A stretch of DNA of 64,000 nucleotides from Daejeonella sp. JGW-45 (GCF_029360805.1 NZ_JARKNC010000010.1:423287-487286), one strand, 5' to 3'. Positions 27,462-36,479 are shown, counted from the stretch's first letter. The notes: generated by a model not told the origin, from the sequence alone. Made by a program: numbers and translations.

Positions 27462-27552
27462 ACGAGATACAAAACATAAGAAGCGAGAAGACAGGTGACC
27501 AGCTTTCAAAGTCCGCTGTGTCAATCTCATCTCTCGTCTTTCGTATCTCAAA
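27462..27552. repeat. Inverted GATACGAGA/TCTCGTATC-type intergenic repeat in the metH leader
   Basis: Between the riboswitch and metH, TTTTGATACGAGATAC with GAAGCGAGAAGAC on the left side (about 27465-27492) mirrors TCTCTCGTCTTTCGTATCTCAAAA (about 27531-27553, given in part), making a long imperfect hairpin. It may be a dispersed intergenic palindrome that was inserted in, or recruited into, the expression platform of the riboswitch. No open frame. Confidence 0.45.
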
Positions 27553-27589
27553 AGCTTATCTTCGAAAAGTCGGTATGCTTTGACTTTCA

Positions 27590-27686
27590 CTTATCTGTTC
27601 CGCCGGAGGCGGATAGAATGTAGCACCTTGTTAGCACAGGTTGCTAAGACTTCGCAGGGTCTAATCCCTCCGTCTTTCTGAATAAG
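27590..27686 (-). promoter_or_regulatory. SAM-I (S-box) riboswitch upstream of metH
   Basis: Read on the minus strand, the segment begins CTTATTCAGAAAGACGGAGG, continues with GGATTAGACCCTGCGAAGTC, then TTAGCAACCTGTG, AAGGTGCTACATTC and closes with CAGATAAG. These match the S-box hallmarks: the P1 arms CTTAT/ATAAG, the kink-turn AGA...GGAGGGA...GACCCT, CAGCAACC-like GCAACC and AAGGTGCTA. The aptamer ends 141 nt before the metH ATG, leaving room for an expression platform. Identified from conserved sequence, not from a covariance model. Confidence 0.85.
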
Positions 27687-27730
27687 CAATGCAAAGGTGG
27701 GTGATTTTTTGGTGAAATGCAAGTGCCTAA

Positions 27731-28465
27731 CTACTTCCGTCCTCCAAAAAGACGGAGCAGCATGATAAACAAATTAATGAAGTCAAGGTAAAGCGTCAAG
27801 GCTCCCATGATCACCATTTTGCTGGCCGATGCATCGCCATACTCGATACCGGCAGCGATGCGTTTGAGGCGCTGCATGTCGTAAGCCGTGAGGCCTACAA
27901 ACAGAGCTACTCCAATGAAGCTGATAATATAATCTAACTGGCTGCTGCCCAGGAAGAAATTGACAACGCTTGCTATAATGATTCCCACCAGGGCCATCAT
28001 CAGGATAGCGCCGAATTTGGTGAGGTCTGTTTTTGTTGTATAGCCGGCTACTGCCATTACTGCAAAGAGGACTGATGCCGAGATAAAACACCCGATTACA
28101 GAAGCAGAGGTGTACACTAACAGGATATAGCTCAAACTAATTCCGGTTGCCGCAGAATAAAGTACGAATACTAGCGCCAGCATGGGAAATGAAAGCCGGT
28201 TCAGGCCGAAAGACATGAGAAGAACAAAGGCAAGAGGTGCAAACATAGCTATTGTACCCAGACCGGTCCTGCTACCGCTAACCGGGTCAACGAGTAAGCT
28301 CAGCAGGGCTGCATCCGTAGAAAAGAAATAGGCGAAGCCTGCAGAAAGCCCTAAAGCAATGAACATCCACAGGAAAACATTGGGAAGGAAATTGCTGGAA
28401 GTTATTCCTCCTTCGCGCATAGAATGGTTTTGGCTCCACTGGTAGCTGTCTCTGATCTCTGACAT
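27731..28465 (-). CDS. Bax inhibitor-1 (YccA/TMBIM) family membrane protein
   Basis: A 244-residue integral membrane protein with seven hydrophobic helices, matching the BI-1/YccA family. The signature TAYDMQRLKRIAAG near residue 191 and the C-terminal LTLYLDFINLFIMLLRLFG (residues 221-239) are characteristic, including the buried Asp of YLDFIN. Bacterial members can modulate membrane protease FtsH or act as a pH-sensitive Ca2+ leak; which applies here is unknown. Single gene. Confidence 0.92.
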   Translation of the reverse strand: MSEIRDSYQWSQNHSMREGGITSSNFLPNVFLWMFIALGLSAGFAYFFSTDAALLSLLVDPVSGSRTGLGTIAMFAPLAFVLLMSFGLNRLSFPMLALVFVLYSAATGISLSYILLVYTSASVIGCFISASVLFAVMAVAGYTTKTDLTKFGAILMMALVGIIIASVVNFFLGSSQLDYIISFIGVALFVGLTAYDMQRLKRIAAGIEYGDASASKMVIMGALTLYLDFINLFIMLLRLFGGRK

Positions 28466-28498
28466 GATTCTGATTTTTCTAAATTTATCGAAATTAAC

Positions 28499-29065
28499 TC
28501 AATTTAACCTTTTACCCAACTCTTGCTCCACATTTTTGAATAACTGCAGGGGTTTTACATTCCTCCAGTTCATTTCGTCGAGCTTGCCGCCGAAATTGAT
28601 ATAGTAATCAATATTATTACGCTTGAACTCACTGATAACATGTTCCCGGAAGTTGATCCCCGCAATCCAGCCCTCATCAGCGTCCTGGAACCATTCTTCA
28701 TAATAGCAGTCGTCTGACGAGTGAAAGTTCAGGACATTCTCTCCGATAAGGATGAACTTCGTAATCCCATCGGTCACCATCAGGTCGAGAATTTCGCGCT
28801 TCAGGGTCATGATGTCATTATTCAGTGCGTCATTCCATTCGCCAATAAATTCAATGACTGTATAACCCCGGTCGTAATCCACATAAAGAACTTTTAAATA
28901 CAATGTCTGGGAGCCAAAGAAATCCCATTGCGGATGAATAAGATAATTGTAGATCTGCTTATCGAATTCAAACTCATTGTACTTCGTGTCGAAGAAAGGC
29001 GAACGGGGATCTTCAGCCGCAATGTAGTCATCACGCCACCTGTAATATGGTTCTATATCATGCAT
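28499..29065 (-). CDS. Conserved hypothetical protein, 188 residues
   Basis: Not a family I can name. The 188-residue product is soluble, rich in aromatic and acidic residues (for example HDIEPYYRWRDDYIAAEDPR at the N-terminus), with a mixed alpha/beta look and a FILIGENVLNFH core strand. It sits 33 nt before the BI-1 gene and 37 nt after the murQ start region on the same strand, so the three may share a transcript (murQ lies upstream). No catalytic motif is evident. Confidence 0.6.
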   Translation of the reverse strand: MHDIEPYYRWRDDYIAAEDPRSPFFDTKYNEFEFDKQIYNYLIHPQWDFFGSQTLYLKVLYVDYDRGYTVIEFIGEWNDALNNDIMTLKREILDLMVTDGITKFILIGENVLNFHSSDDCYYEEWFQDADEGWIAGINFREHVISEFKRNNIDYYINFGGKLDEMNWRNVKPLQLFKNVEQELGKRLN

Positions 29066-29102
29066 TGCCTTTTACTCCTGAACGAAGAAAGCTAAGTTGT
29101 TC

Positions 29103-29927
29103 TTATGCAAGATCCATGTTATTTTTAGGCGCATTATCTATGGCCTTGCGAACACTTCCATATTTATCCAGCAATTGCTGAGCGGTTTCCTGGTCCAGGT
29201 TGGTTGATTGCATTACCATGTTTACGGCACGCCCAACAAGTTTATTGTTAGTCATCTGCATATCAACCATCTTATTCCCCTTTACCCTTCCGAGCCGGAT
29301 CATGGTAGCGGTACTGATCATGTTAAGCACAAGTTTCTGGGCCGTTCCGGACTTCATCCTGGTTGAGCCGGTTACAAACTCAGGTCCGACTACAACCTCT
29401 ATGGGATACCTCGCTTCAGCAGCGATGGCGCTGTTTTCATTGCAGACGATACATGCGGTTTCCAGGCCTTCTTCATTGGCTTTGCGTAACCCGCCGATAA
29501 CATAAGGGGTGGTTCCCGATGCTGCAATACCGACTACAACATCTTTTTTATTAATGTTGTACTGCTGAAGATCCGTCCACGCCTGTTCCATATTATCTTC
29601 TGCATTTTCAACTGCTTTTCTGATCGCAGTATCACCACCGGCTATAATCCCTATGACCATATCAAAAGGTACGCCGTAAGTAGGAGGGCATTCCGATGCG
29701 TCGAGCACACCCAGCCGGCCGCTGGTACCTGCACCTATATAGAACAGACGTCCCCCGTTGCTGATCTTCTCTACGATCACATTCACTACCGTTTCAATAG
29801 CTGGTATAACCTTTGCTACTGCATAGGGTACTGTAGTATCTTCCTTATTTATTCCGTGCAGCAATTCTGCAACAGACATTTTTTCAAGATCATTATAATT
29901 TGAATCCGCCTCGGTCGTTCTTTTCAT
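29103..29927 (-). CDS. murQ: N-acetylmuramic acid 6-phosphate etherase
   Basis: Cleaves the lactyl ether of MurNAc-6-phosphate to give GlcNAc-6-phosphate, a step of cell-wall recycling. The 274-residue SIS-domain protein has GRLFYIGAGTSGRLGVLDASE (quoted in part; near residue 62), ECPPTYG, the catalytic AVENAEDN near residue 109, and GSTRMKSGTAQKLVLNMIS near residue 187. Length is slightly below the E. coli enzyme (298), the difference lying at the C-terminus. Divergent from the ctpA-like gene. Confidence 0.94.
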   Translation of the reverse strand: MKRTTEADSNYNDLEKMSVAELLHGINKEDTTVPYAVAKVIPAIETVVNVIVEKISNGGRLFYIGAGTSGRLGVLDASECPPTYGVPFDMVIGIIAGGDTAIRKAVENAEDNMEQAWTDLQQYNINKKDVVVGIAASGTTPYVIGGLRKANEEGLETACIVCNENSAIAAEARYPIEVVVGPEFVTGSTRMKSGTAQKLVLNMISTATMIRLGRVKGNKMVDMQMTNNKLVGRAVNMVMQSTNLDQETAQQLLDKYGSVRKAIDNAPKNNMDLA

Positions 29928-30122
29928 TTTCTAAAATTAATGTCGCTAAAATCGGAATATTATCCAATAGCTTAAAATATTAATAGAGCTAATATACATT
30001 CATCAACCGATTTGATCAGAAAAACGTAAAGAATGTAAGAATATTTGAATAATATGGTGCAAAGATAGTGTTAAACGCACATTAAGCTAGTAACTTTACG
30101 TTCTGTTTTCGTAGTAAATCAA

Positions 30123-31736
30123 ATGGGATCTTTTACCAGGAAAAATTTATGGGTGGCCGCAGGCTATACCGCTGTATTGGTGGCTGGGCTCTTCCTGGGG
30201 CCTAAACTTGCAACCGAGGACCGGAATTCCAGGAACGGCTCTTTCCTGCCGTTTGGTTTGGGGAACCGTGCGGGTAAAGTAGAGCAGGTCATCAAGATCA
30301 TCAATGATAATTATGTCGATTCTGTAAAGATCGATACGGTGCAGGATATGGCCATCCAGGAGATTTTAAGGCATCTGGATCCGCACTCCGCTTATCTTGG
30401 GCCTACAGAAGCCCGTCAACTCACAGAAGATCTTGACGGTAATTTTGACGGCATCGGCATCGAATATTATATCCTCAACGATACTTTGCTGATAACCTCG
30501 GTAAATCCAGGCGGGCCGGCGCATAAGGCTGGTCTCAAGCACGGCGACAAAATCCTGGCGATAAACAGGCAGCCGGTATCAGGCATCCGTATAACGGCTA
30601 AAAAAGTAGTTGAGCAGATACGGGGAAAAAAGGGCACACCGGTAGAGATCCTGGTAAAGCGAGATACCACCAGGAAGAACTTCAGTGTACTCCGCGAAAG
30701 AATAACGATAAGCAGTATAGATGCGGCTTACCTGCTGAACGAGCAGACCGGTTATATAAAGATCAGCAAGTTTGGTGCACGAACTGATGAAGACTTCCTT
30801 GAAAAACTGCAGAAGCTGCAAAGGCAGGGAATGAAATACCTGGTGCTCGACCTTCGGGATAATGGCGGCGGCTATCTGAGTGCTGCTACCGGCCTGGCGG
30901 ATGAATTCCTTGGGGATAGTCAACTCATCGTTTATACACAAGGGCTGCATGAACCACGGACGGATTACTTTGCCAGTTCAAAAGGTAGTTTTGAAGACGG
31001 AAAGCTTGTTGTGCTGATCAATGAAAACACAGCTTCGGCCAGTGAGATTGTGGCCGGGGCAGTGCAGGACCTTGAACGTGGCACGATCATAGGACGCCGT
31101 TCTTTTGGGAAGGGTCTTGTGCAGGAGCAGTTCGATTTTGGCGACGGGTCTGCGCTTAACCTTACAATTGCCAGGTATTATACTGCCTCGGGAAGGTCTA
31201 TTCAAAAATCCTATAAAAAAGGAAATGATGCCTATTATAACGAAGTAGGCGAGCGCTATAAAAACGGGGAGGTTGTGTCGGACGGCAAAAACCTGGCTGA
31301 TACACTTTATGATAAGAAGAAAACCTTTACCACCAAATCCGGAAAGATACTTTACGGCGGCGGGGGTATTATGCCTGATATTTATGTTCCCGCAGATACC
31401 AGCGGATACAACGGAACTTACCACGCCCTGGCATCAAAAGGGGTAATGAACGACATGGTATTTAACCATCTCGTCAAGGACGGCCTGAGGTTTAGCTCTA
31501 CCGAAGAACTGGTGAAAAGCTTTAAGCTTACAGAACCCGATGTCAAAAAGATCATTCAGCTGGCAGCAATAAAAAATGTCAGGGTAAACGAAAAGCAAAT
31601 AGAATTATCCAGAAAGGAGATCGAAGCCCAGATCAGGGCCCTATTCGCCCGGTATTATTTTGGAGATGAAGGGTATTACAAAGCCTTAAACTTTGGCGAC
31701 CAGGCCATCGCCCGGTCGCTGGAAGTTTTGAAATAG
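30123..31736 (+). CDS. C-terminal processing serine protease, S41 family (CtpA-like)
   Basis: A 537-residue periplasmic protease anchored by an N-terminal hydrophobic segment (residues 8-27). A PDZ domain (about residues 95-180, with GIGIEYYILNDTLLITSV and GLKHGDKILAIN) is followed by the S41 catalytic domain: LVLDLRDNGGGYL near 240, the nucleophile serine in NENTASASEIVAGA near 303 and the lysine in RRSFGKGLVQEQ near 327. The extra C-terminal region (about 430-537) is helical and charged. Such proteases trim C-termini of periplasmic and membrane proteins; targets here are unknown. Confidence 0.93.
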   Translation: MGSFTRKNLWVAAGYTAVLVAGLFLGPKLATEDRNSRNGSFLPFGLGNRAGKVEQVIKIINDNYVDSVKIDTVQDMAIQEILRHLDPHSAYLGPTEARQLTEDLDGNFDGIGIEYYILNDTLLITSVNPGGPAHKAGLKHGDKILAINRQPVSGIRITAKKVVEQIRGKKGTPVEILVKRDTTRKNFSVLRERITISSIDAAYLLNEQTGYIKISKFGARTDEDFLEKLQKLQRQGMKYLVLDLRDNGGGYLSAATGLADEFLGDSQLIVYTQGLHEPRTDYFASSKGSFEDGKLVVLINENTASASEIVAGAVQDLERGTIIGRRSFGKGLVQEQFDFGDGSALNLTIARYYTASGRSIQKSYKKGNDAYYNEVGERYKNGEVVSDGKNLADTLYDKKKTFTTKSGKILYGGGGIMPDIYVPADTSGYNGTYHALASKGVMNDMVFNHLVKDGLRFSSTEELVKSFKLTEPDVKKIIQLAAIKNVRVNEKQIELSRKEIEAQIRALFARYYFGDEGYYKALNFGDQAIARSLEVLK

Positions 31737-31737
31737 C

Positions 31738-31944
31738 TTATTTGTTTGTTGTGTCAACTACGGCGCTATCCGCATTTAATGAATCAACACTTAACGTATC
31801 GGCAGCCATAGCTGAATTTAAAATTGAATCAGCTGCAGCTGCTGCTGCGATAGAATCCTGTTTTTCTTTTTCTTCTTTTTTGACGCTGTTACAAGAAACT
31901 GCAACCATCGCTACTGCGAACAAGGTAAAGATCAATTTTTTCAT
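31738..31944 (-). CDS. Small low-complexity lipoprotein
   Basis: A 68-residue product with a clean lipoprotein signal peptide: MKKLIFTLFAVAMVAVSC, lipobox VAVSC, cysteine at residue 18. The mature part is a short charged stretch (KKEEKEKQD) then Ala/Asp/Ser-rich low complexity. It is convergent with the S41 protease gene, with one base between the stop codons, and lies 24 nt from der on the same strand. Function unknown; presumably anchored to the inner or outer membrane. Confidence 0.75.
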   Translation of the reverse strand: MKKLIFTLFAVAMVAVSCNSVKKEEKEKQDSIAAAAAADSILNSAMAADTLSVDSLNADSAVVDTTNK

Positions 31945-31968
31945 ATTTATTGTTTTTTAGGTTAAAAA

Positions 31969-33270
31969 TTATTTCTGTCTGAAGTAAATCTGTACCGGGA
32001 CCCCGCTAAAGTCAAAGTGCTCCCTGAGTTTGTTTTCAATAAAACGCTTATAAGGTTCCTTGATATATTGCGGCAAATTACAAAAAAATGCAAACATCGG
32101 AGATGAACCGTTGATCTGTGTTACATACTTGATCTTAACATATTTCCCTTTAACAGCAGGTGGTGGGTAGTTTTCAATGATCGGCAGCATCACATCGTTC
32201 AATTTTGATGTTGGTATCTTTTTAAGTTTATTCTCATAAACTTTCGATGCGGCTTCCAGTGATTTATATATCCTCTGTTTCTCTACAACCGATGTAAACA
32301 CGATCGGCACGTCAGTGAAGGGAGCTATCTTATCCCTGATCTGTTCTTCGAACACACCGGTAGTCTTGGTGTTCTTTTCAATAAGATCCCATTTGTTCAC
32401 CAGGATCACCACACCCTTTTTGTTTTTCTCGGCCAGGTGGAAGATGTTAATGTCCTGCGACTCGATCCCTTCTACCGCGTCGATCATCAGGATGATCACG
32501 TCGGCTTCTTCCAAAGCTTTGATAGTCCGCATAACCGAATAGAACTCAATGTTCTCCTTAACCTTGGTCTTCTTCCGCAAACCAGCAGTATCGATCAGCA
32601 TGAACTCATGACCGAACTGGTTGTAATGAATATGGATGGAATCGCGTGTTGTGCCGGCAATAGGAGTTACAATATTTCTTTCTTTGCCGATCAGCGCATT
32701 GATCAGCGATGATTTCCCGACGTTCGGGCGGCCAACGATCGCATATTTAGGCAGCTGGTTCTCATTTTCTGGCTCATCTTCAAAGTGCTTAACGACTTCG
32801 TCGAGCAGCTCACCTGTGCCTGAACCCGACATGGCCGACAAGGAATAGATCTCTCCCAGGCCAAGGCTGTAGAAGATACTTGCATCGTTCAGACGCTGGT
32901 TATTGTCTACCTTGTTAACAACTACGAATACTGGCTTTTTACTGCGGCGCAGAAGCTTGGCGATATCATCGTCCAGGTCGGTAACGCCAGTCACTACGTC
33001 CACCATGAAAAGAATAACTGTGGCCTCTTCGATCGCGATAATAACCTGCTCGCGTATAGCAGTCTCAAACACGTCGTCAGAATGCGCCACATACCCGCCG
33101 GTATCTATTACTGTAAAGTTCCTATCAGTCCATTCTGCAGTTCCGTAATGCCTGTCACGCGTTACACCGCTATAGTCATCAACTATCGCTTTACGCGTTT
33201 CCGTCAGCCGGTTATATAATGTCGACTTACCTACGTTGGGGCGGCCTACTATTGCTACTATGTTACTCAT
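31969..33270 (-). CDS. der: Ribosome biogenesis GTPase Der (EngA)
   Basis: Tandem-GTPase needed for 50S assembly. Start chosen at ATG 33270 ([20 protein letters not shown]), seven codons inside the open frame. Two G domains: GRPNVGKST near residue 9 with DTGG near 56 and NKVDN near 119; and GRPNVGKSS near 181 with DTAG near 230 and NKWD near 293; then a KH-like C-terminal domain. The 433-residue length is canonical. Era is upstream on the same strand, separated by a repeat-filled gap. Confidence 0.97.
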   Translation of the reverse strand: MSNIVAIVGRPNVGKSTLYNRLTETRKAIVDDYSGVTRDRHYGTAEWTDRNFTVIDTGGYVAHSDDVFETAIREQVIIAIEEATVILFMVDVVTGVTDLDDDIAKLLRRSKKPVFVVVNKVDNNQRLNDASIFYSLGLGEIYSLSAMSGSGTGELLDEVVKHFEDEPENENQLPKYAIVGRPNVGKSSLINALIGKERNIVTPIAGTTRDSIHIHYNQFGHEFMLIDTAGLRKKTKVKENIEFYSVMRTIKALEEADVIILMIDAVEGIESQDINIFHLAEKNKKGVVILVNKWDLIEKNTKTTGVFEEQIRDKIAPFTDVPIVFTSVVEKQRIYKSLEAASKVYENKLKKIPTSKLNDVMLPIIENYPPPAVKGKYVKIKYVTQINGSSPMFAFFCNLPQYIKEPYKRFIENKLREHFDFSGVPVQIYFRQK

Positions 33271-33281
33271 TGTAATATGAT

Positions 33282-33420
33282 AAAGGAACAAAGAACAAGG
33301 AGCAAAGACTGCATAAAGTCTAGGATTCTGAAGTTCATTCCTAATGTTTATTTTCGATATAATTTATTAAGGAACCGGGATCTATCCTTGTTCTTTGCTC
33401 TTTGTTCCTTGCTCTAGTCT
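33282..33420. repeat. Inverted copies of the GGAGCAAAGA repeat between der and era
   Basis: GGAACAAAGAACAAGGAGCA with AAGACT (33285-33310) faces its own reverse complement form, CCTTGTTCTTTGCTCTTTGT then TCCTTGCTCTAGTCT, at 33385-33420. The right arm runs into and supplies the TAG stop codon of era (33414-33416). The unit is the same A/G-rich word as in the repeat after greA (5568-5640), here as a 140-nt hairpin with an A/T-rich loop. Confidence 0.6.
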
Positions 33421-34292
33421 TCGTATCCGAACGACTTCAAATAATTCTTCCTGTTCCTCCAATCCGGAATAACTTTCACGAACATCTCGAGAAAGACCTT
33501 CTTTTGCAAAAACTCTTCCATATCCTTGCGGGCATAGGTTCCTACTTTCTTTAACATTTCACCTGCCTTGCCGATGATGATATTTTTTTGAGAATCACGT
33601 TCCACAATAATTTCTGCACTGATGCGGGTGAGCTTGGGTTCTTCTTTAAAGGCTGTAATGATTACCTCGGTGCTGTATGGGATCTCTTTTTCGTAAAGTT
33701 TAAATACTTTCTCGCGGATGATCTCAGAAACAAAGAAACGTTCGTTGCGGTCGGTGAGGGCATCCTTTTCATAATAGGCCGGGTGCTCAGGAAGGTTATC
33801 CATAATGAACTGCATAACAGCGGGCACATTATGGTCGTGCAGGGCCGATACCGCAAAAACAGCTTTTGGCTTTAAGGTTTCTTCCCAGTAGGCAACCTTT
33901 TCCTTAACATACTCCTCCTGCGACTTGTCGATCTTGTTGATAACCACCGCAATAGGGGAGGTGGTTTTAGCCAGCTTTTCGAGCACGTCGTTCTCATCAT
34001 ATTTTTCATTGATGTCAGTGACGAACAGGATAATATCGGCATCGACCAGGGATCCATTGACGAAACTCATCATAGATTCCTGCATTCCGTACACCGGTTT
34101 TATAATCCCGGGTGTATCAGAAAATACGATCTGGTAATCATCTTCGTTCACGATGCCCAAAATCCGGTGACGGGTAGTTTGTGCCTTTGGAGTGACTATT
34201 GAAAGCTTTTCGCCAACCAAAGCATTCATAAGCGTGGATTTTCCTACGTTTGGCTTTCCGACAAGACTAACAAATCCGGCTTTATGAGACAT
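33414..34292 (-). CDS. era: GTPase Era
   Basis: Small-subunit assembly GTPase binding the 3' end of 16S rRNA. The 292 residues show G1 GKPNVGKST near residue 12, G3 DTPGI near 60 and NKID near 121, then the C-terminal KH domain with IIVERDSQKNIIIGKAGEMLKKVG near 230 (quoted in part). The stop codon lies inside a dispersed repeat. Same strand as der, probably a shared or neighbouring transcript. Confidence 0.97.
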   Translation of the reverse strand: MSHKAGFVSLVGKPNVGKSTLMNALVGEKLSIVTPKAQTTRHRILGIVNEDDYQIVFSDTPGIIKPVYGMQESMMSFVNGSLVDADIILFVTDINEKYDENDVLEKLAKTTSPIAVVINKIDKSQEEYVKEKVAYWEETLKPKAVFAVSALHDHNVPAVMQFIMDNLPEHPAYYEKDALTDRNERFFVSEIIREKVFKLYEKEIPYSTEVIITAFKEEPKLTRISAEIIVERDSQKNIIIGKAGEMLKKVGTYARKDMEEFLQKKVFLEMFVKVIPDWRNRKNYLKSFGYED

Positions 34293-34448
34293 GTAAAATT
34301 TATTTTGAAATTTATTTGGACTGCAAAGAAACGAAATATATCTTTGCAGTCCAATTTAAAAGCAACACAGGGACGTTCTTTAAGCTTAAAATTGTCGTGA
34401 ATGTGGCCTTTGCCACCGAGCTTATAGCTCGTTAAAAACATAATACAG

Positions 34449-34521
<73 letters not shown>

Positions 34522-34530
34522 CCTGAGAAG

Positions 34531-34593
34531 TAATACGTTATAAGTATTACGTTGTACGTGCCAACGTACAACGTACGACGTAAAACTTACGAC
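34531..34593. repeat. ACGT-rich palindromic repeat between the two tRNA genes
   Basis: GTTGTACGT (34551-34559) and ACGTACAAC (34564-34572) form a perfect 9-bp stem with a 4-nt loop, flanked by further ACGT words. Same family as the pdxA-rsmA gap repeat (2885-3085). It lies in the spacer of a tRNA-fMet/tRNA-Glu transcript. Confidence 0.6.
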
Positions 34594-34600
34594 TCAAAAT

Positions 34601-34672
34601 GGCCCGTTCGTCTAGGGGTGAGGACGCCAGATTTTCATTCTGGAAACAGGGGTTCGATTCCCCTACGGGCTA
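34601..34672 (+). tRNA. tRNA-Glu (UUC)
   Basis: Acceptor stem GGCCCGT/ACGGGCT, anticodon arm CCAGA-TTTTCAT-TCTGG with anticodon TTC, T arm CAGGGGTTCGATTCCCCTA region, discriminator A. The last 22 nt of the gene are the attachment core of both genomic islands in this window; integration has kept the tRNA intact. Confidence 0.95.
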
Positions 34673-34673
34673 C
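34651..34673 (+). other. attL of island 1 (23-bp core in tRNA-Glu 3' end)
   Basis: The 23-nt core, 34651-34673 (starting GGTTCGATTCCCC and ending ACGGGCTAC), recurs exactly at 60158-60180. The flanking bases differ on both sides (G against C before it, G against A after it), so 23 bp is the exact identity block. The left copy covers the T-loop and 3' acceptor strand of tRNA-Glu, the usual target of tyrosine recombinase islands. Confidence 0.93.
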
Positions 34674-34698
34674 GAAAAACAGTAACAAAAACGCTTAA

Positions 34699-34731
34699 AA
34701 GCCTGCAAATCAAACGATTGCAGGCTTTTTT
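34699..34731 (+). terminator. Intrinsic terminator after tRNA-Glu
   Basis: AAGCCTGCAA and TTGCAGGCTT form a perfect 10-bp stem around a 9-nt loop followed by six T. It lies inside island 1, so the island brings a new terminator for the tRNA transcript. The second island has an equivalent terminator at the same distance from its own attachment core (60206-60237). Confidence 0.88.
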
Positions 34732-34772
34732 GTTTTTTAAGATTTGCCAAAATATGCCTATTATTCGCATAA

Positions 34773-34825
34773 TTCTGGTGAACGATACGGTGAACACTTT
34801 TTACACAAAATAATGTTCACCAGAA
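34773..34825. promoter_or_regulatory. Left arm-type integrase sites of island 1 (GGTGAAC repeats)
   Basis: TTCTGGTGAAC (34773-34783) and its exact reverse complement GTTCACCAGAA (34815-34825) flank a third direct copy, GGTGAAC (34789-34795). Two more copies, TTGGTGAAC (ending 60096) and TTGGTGAGC (ending 60107), lie just inside the right end. Repeats at both ends near the core are what arm-binding sites of a lambda-type integrase look like. Inferred, no binding data. Confidence 0.6.
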
Positions 34826-34925
34826 ATGACATAATATCCTGACAATCAACATGTTTAACCATTAAACATCTTGCAGGACGCGGCGGCAAAGGGTAGTTTT
34901 GTTTCACCTTTTTAACCGTTTTATT

Positions 34926-36149
34926 ATGTTCACCACATTCAATGTGCTTTTTTATCTTAAAAAGCGAAATCCAAATCAGACAGGCCCATTGCCGATTTCT
35001 TTAAGGATCGGCGTTAACGGGCAGCGTACAGAGGTATCTACCGGACGCACATGGGAAGCTTCCCGCTGGAACTCTCATGCCGGGAGAGCTCTGGGAACAA
35101 AAGAGGATGCCAAGGCACTAAATGCCTTTCTAGACACTTTGCAGGCAAAATTAAGCGGATGCCATCACCTGCTCACCGAAGCCGGGAAAGAGATCACCGC
35201 CGACAACCTGCGGGATATGCTCACCGGGAGGAAAAGGCAGCGGTCGAAAATGCTGCTCGATGTTTTTAAAGAGCATAACGACCGGATCGAAGCTTTGCTC
35301 GGCAATGGCTTTGAGCCGAACACGCTGAAAGGCTACCGGACTACCGTCAATCACCTGACCGCTTTTATCGGCTGGAAATTTAAAGCTGAGGATATCGAGC
35401 TGTACAAGCTGGATCATGCCTTTATTACGGATTTTGACTTCTACCTCCGCAGCGAATGCGGGATCAGCGGCGTATCAGGTGCCAAGTATATCAAAAACCT
35501 GAAAAAGATCGTCAACAGTGCCCTGGCACATGGCTGGCTGCCTAAAAATCCTTTCGCTAATTATAAATCGAAAGCAAAGGCGGGTGAGCGGGTTTTCCTG
35601 ACCAAAGATGAACTGGAGAGAATGCATACTAAAGAAATCGCTATCGGAAGGATAGCCCAGGTGCGAGATATTTTTCTTTTCTGCTGTTATACCGGGCTAG
35701 CATATATCGACATAAAAAAGCTCAAGCGCTCAGAAATAGGCGTTGGAGTGGATGGTGAGACCTGGATCTTCACTACTCGACAGAAGACAGACACTTCTTC
35801 CCGTATTCCTTTACTAAGCCAGGCCCAGGAGATCCTGGACAAATACAAAGATCATCCCCAATGCGATGCGGACGGCGCCCTTCTGCCGGTGCTGAGCAAC
35901 CAGAAGATGAACAGTTACCTGAAAGAGATCGCAGACACTTGCGGGATCACTAAAACGCTGACTTTTCATATCGCCAGGCACACGTTCGCGACTACAGTAA
36001 CGCTATCCAATGGTGTACCGATTGAAACGGTCTCCAAGATGCTGGGGCATACGAATCTGAAAACGACCCAGCATTATGCGAAGATCCTGGATATTAAGGT
36101 GAGTGAGGATATGAAGATGCTCAGGAAAAAGCTGGCTCGAAACAGATAA
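34926..36149 (+). CDS. Site-specific tyrosine recombinase (integrase) of island 1
   Basis: A 407-residue phage-type integrase of the Bacteroidota kind. ATG 34926 (MFTTFNVLFYLKKRNPNQTG) is preferred over an upstream TTG at 34899 because it aligns with the start of the sister integrase at 60430. Order: arm-binding N-terminus with the beta-hairpin motif (residues 1-90), SAM-like core-binding domain (about 110-200) and catalytic domain (about 220-400) with FCCYTGLAYIDIKKL, HIARHTFATTV (HxxR), MLGHTNLKTTQHYAKI (H/W and nucleophile Tyr). The Arg-I box reads TGLAY, as is common in this group. Drives insertion at tRNA-Glu. Confidence 0.95.
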   Translation: MFTTFNVLFYLKKRNPNQTGPLPISLRIGVNGQRTEVSTGRTWEASRWNSHAGRALGTKEDAKALNAFLDTLQAKLSGCHHLLTEAGKEITADNLRDMLTGRKRQRSKMLLDVFKEHNDRIEALLGNGFEPNTLKGYRTTVNHLTAFIGWKFKAEDIELYKLDHAFITDFDFYLRSECGISGVSGAKYIKNLKKIVNSALAHGWLPKNPFANYKSKAKAGERVFLTKDELERMHTKEIAIGRIAQVRDIFLFCCYTGLAYIDIKKLKRSEIGVGVDGETWIFTTRQKTDTSSRIPLLSQAQEILDKYKDHPQCDADGALLPVLSNQKMNSYLKEIADTCGITKTLTFHIARHTFATTVTLSNGVPIETVSKMLGHTNLKTTQHYAKILDIKVSEDMKMLRKKLARNR

Positions 36150-36220
36150 CAGAAGTCTCTTTTAACGGATAGTCGGGTAGTTTCCGATTATCCGTTCCTG
36201 TCGAAGCTGAACACACCAAG

Positions 36221-36346
36221 CCATTTTCATCGCGTAAGCAGCCAGAAGCGGATAGCCGGACGGGTGTCAAGGCCGGGCAAGCCGATGAACAATAATTATA
36301 AATTGCCCGCTCTGTATAGCCTTGACGCCTGTTCGGCATGGCTAAA
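36221..36346. repeat. Cassette-flanking repeat, copy A (126 bp)
   Basis: Begins CCATTTTCATCGCGTAAGCA and ends GGCATGGCTAAA. Its first 35 nt are identical to those of copy B at 43773-43892, and the last part (CTCTGTATAGCCTTGAC onwards) is again nearly identical. Within each copy, CGGACGGGTGTCAAGGC-type and GCCTTGACGCCTGTTCGG-type segments are inverted relative to each other, so a copy folds into a hairpin with a variable apex. The 330-nt stretch 36150-36479 holds no other feature except the abiE promoter and operator. Confidence 0.85.
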
Positions 36347-36409
36347 TTTGCGGAGGCGGTGAATTGGATTATTTTTCTTGCTTCTAATGGATAACAGCTC
36401 TTATCAATT

Positions 36410-36442
36410 TTTGCAAGTTTTCACAAAAGTGATTTATATTTC
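36410..36442 (+). promoter_or_regulatory. Predicted promoter of the abiE-hsd operon
   Basis: TTTG at 36410-36413, a 21-nt spacer, then TATATTTC at 36435-36442 (consensus TAnnTTTG, one mismatch). Expected start of transcription is near 36450, directly before the palindrome at 36454. Confidence 0.5.
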
Positions 36443-36453
36443 ATATCATTGTA

Positions 36454-36470
36454 GTCAGGTTAAACCTGAC
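36454..36470. promoter_or_regulatory. Palindromic operator GTCAGGTT-A-AACCTGAC before abiEi
   Basis: A perfect 8-1-8 inverted repeat lying between the predicted promoter and the ATG at 36480. AbiEi antitoxins of characterised systems bind inverted repeats in their own promoter through the N-terminal winged helix and repress it. The position at the expected transcription start fits autorepression of the whole operon, including the restriction genes. Confidence 0.75.
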
Positions 36471-36479
36471 CGTGTCGCT

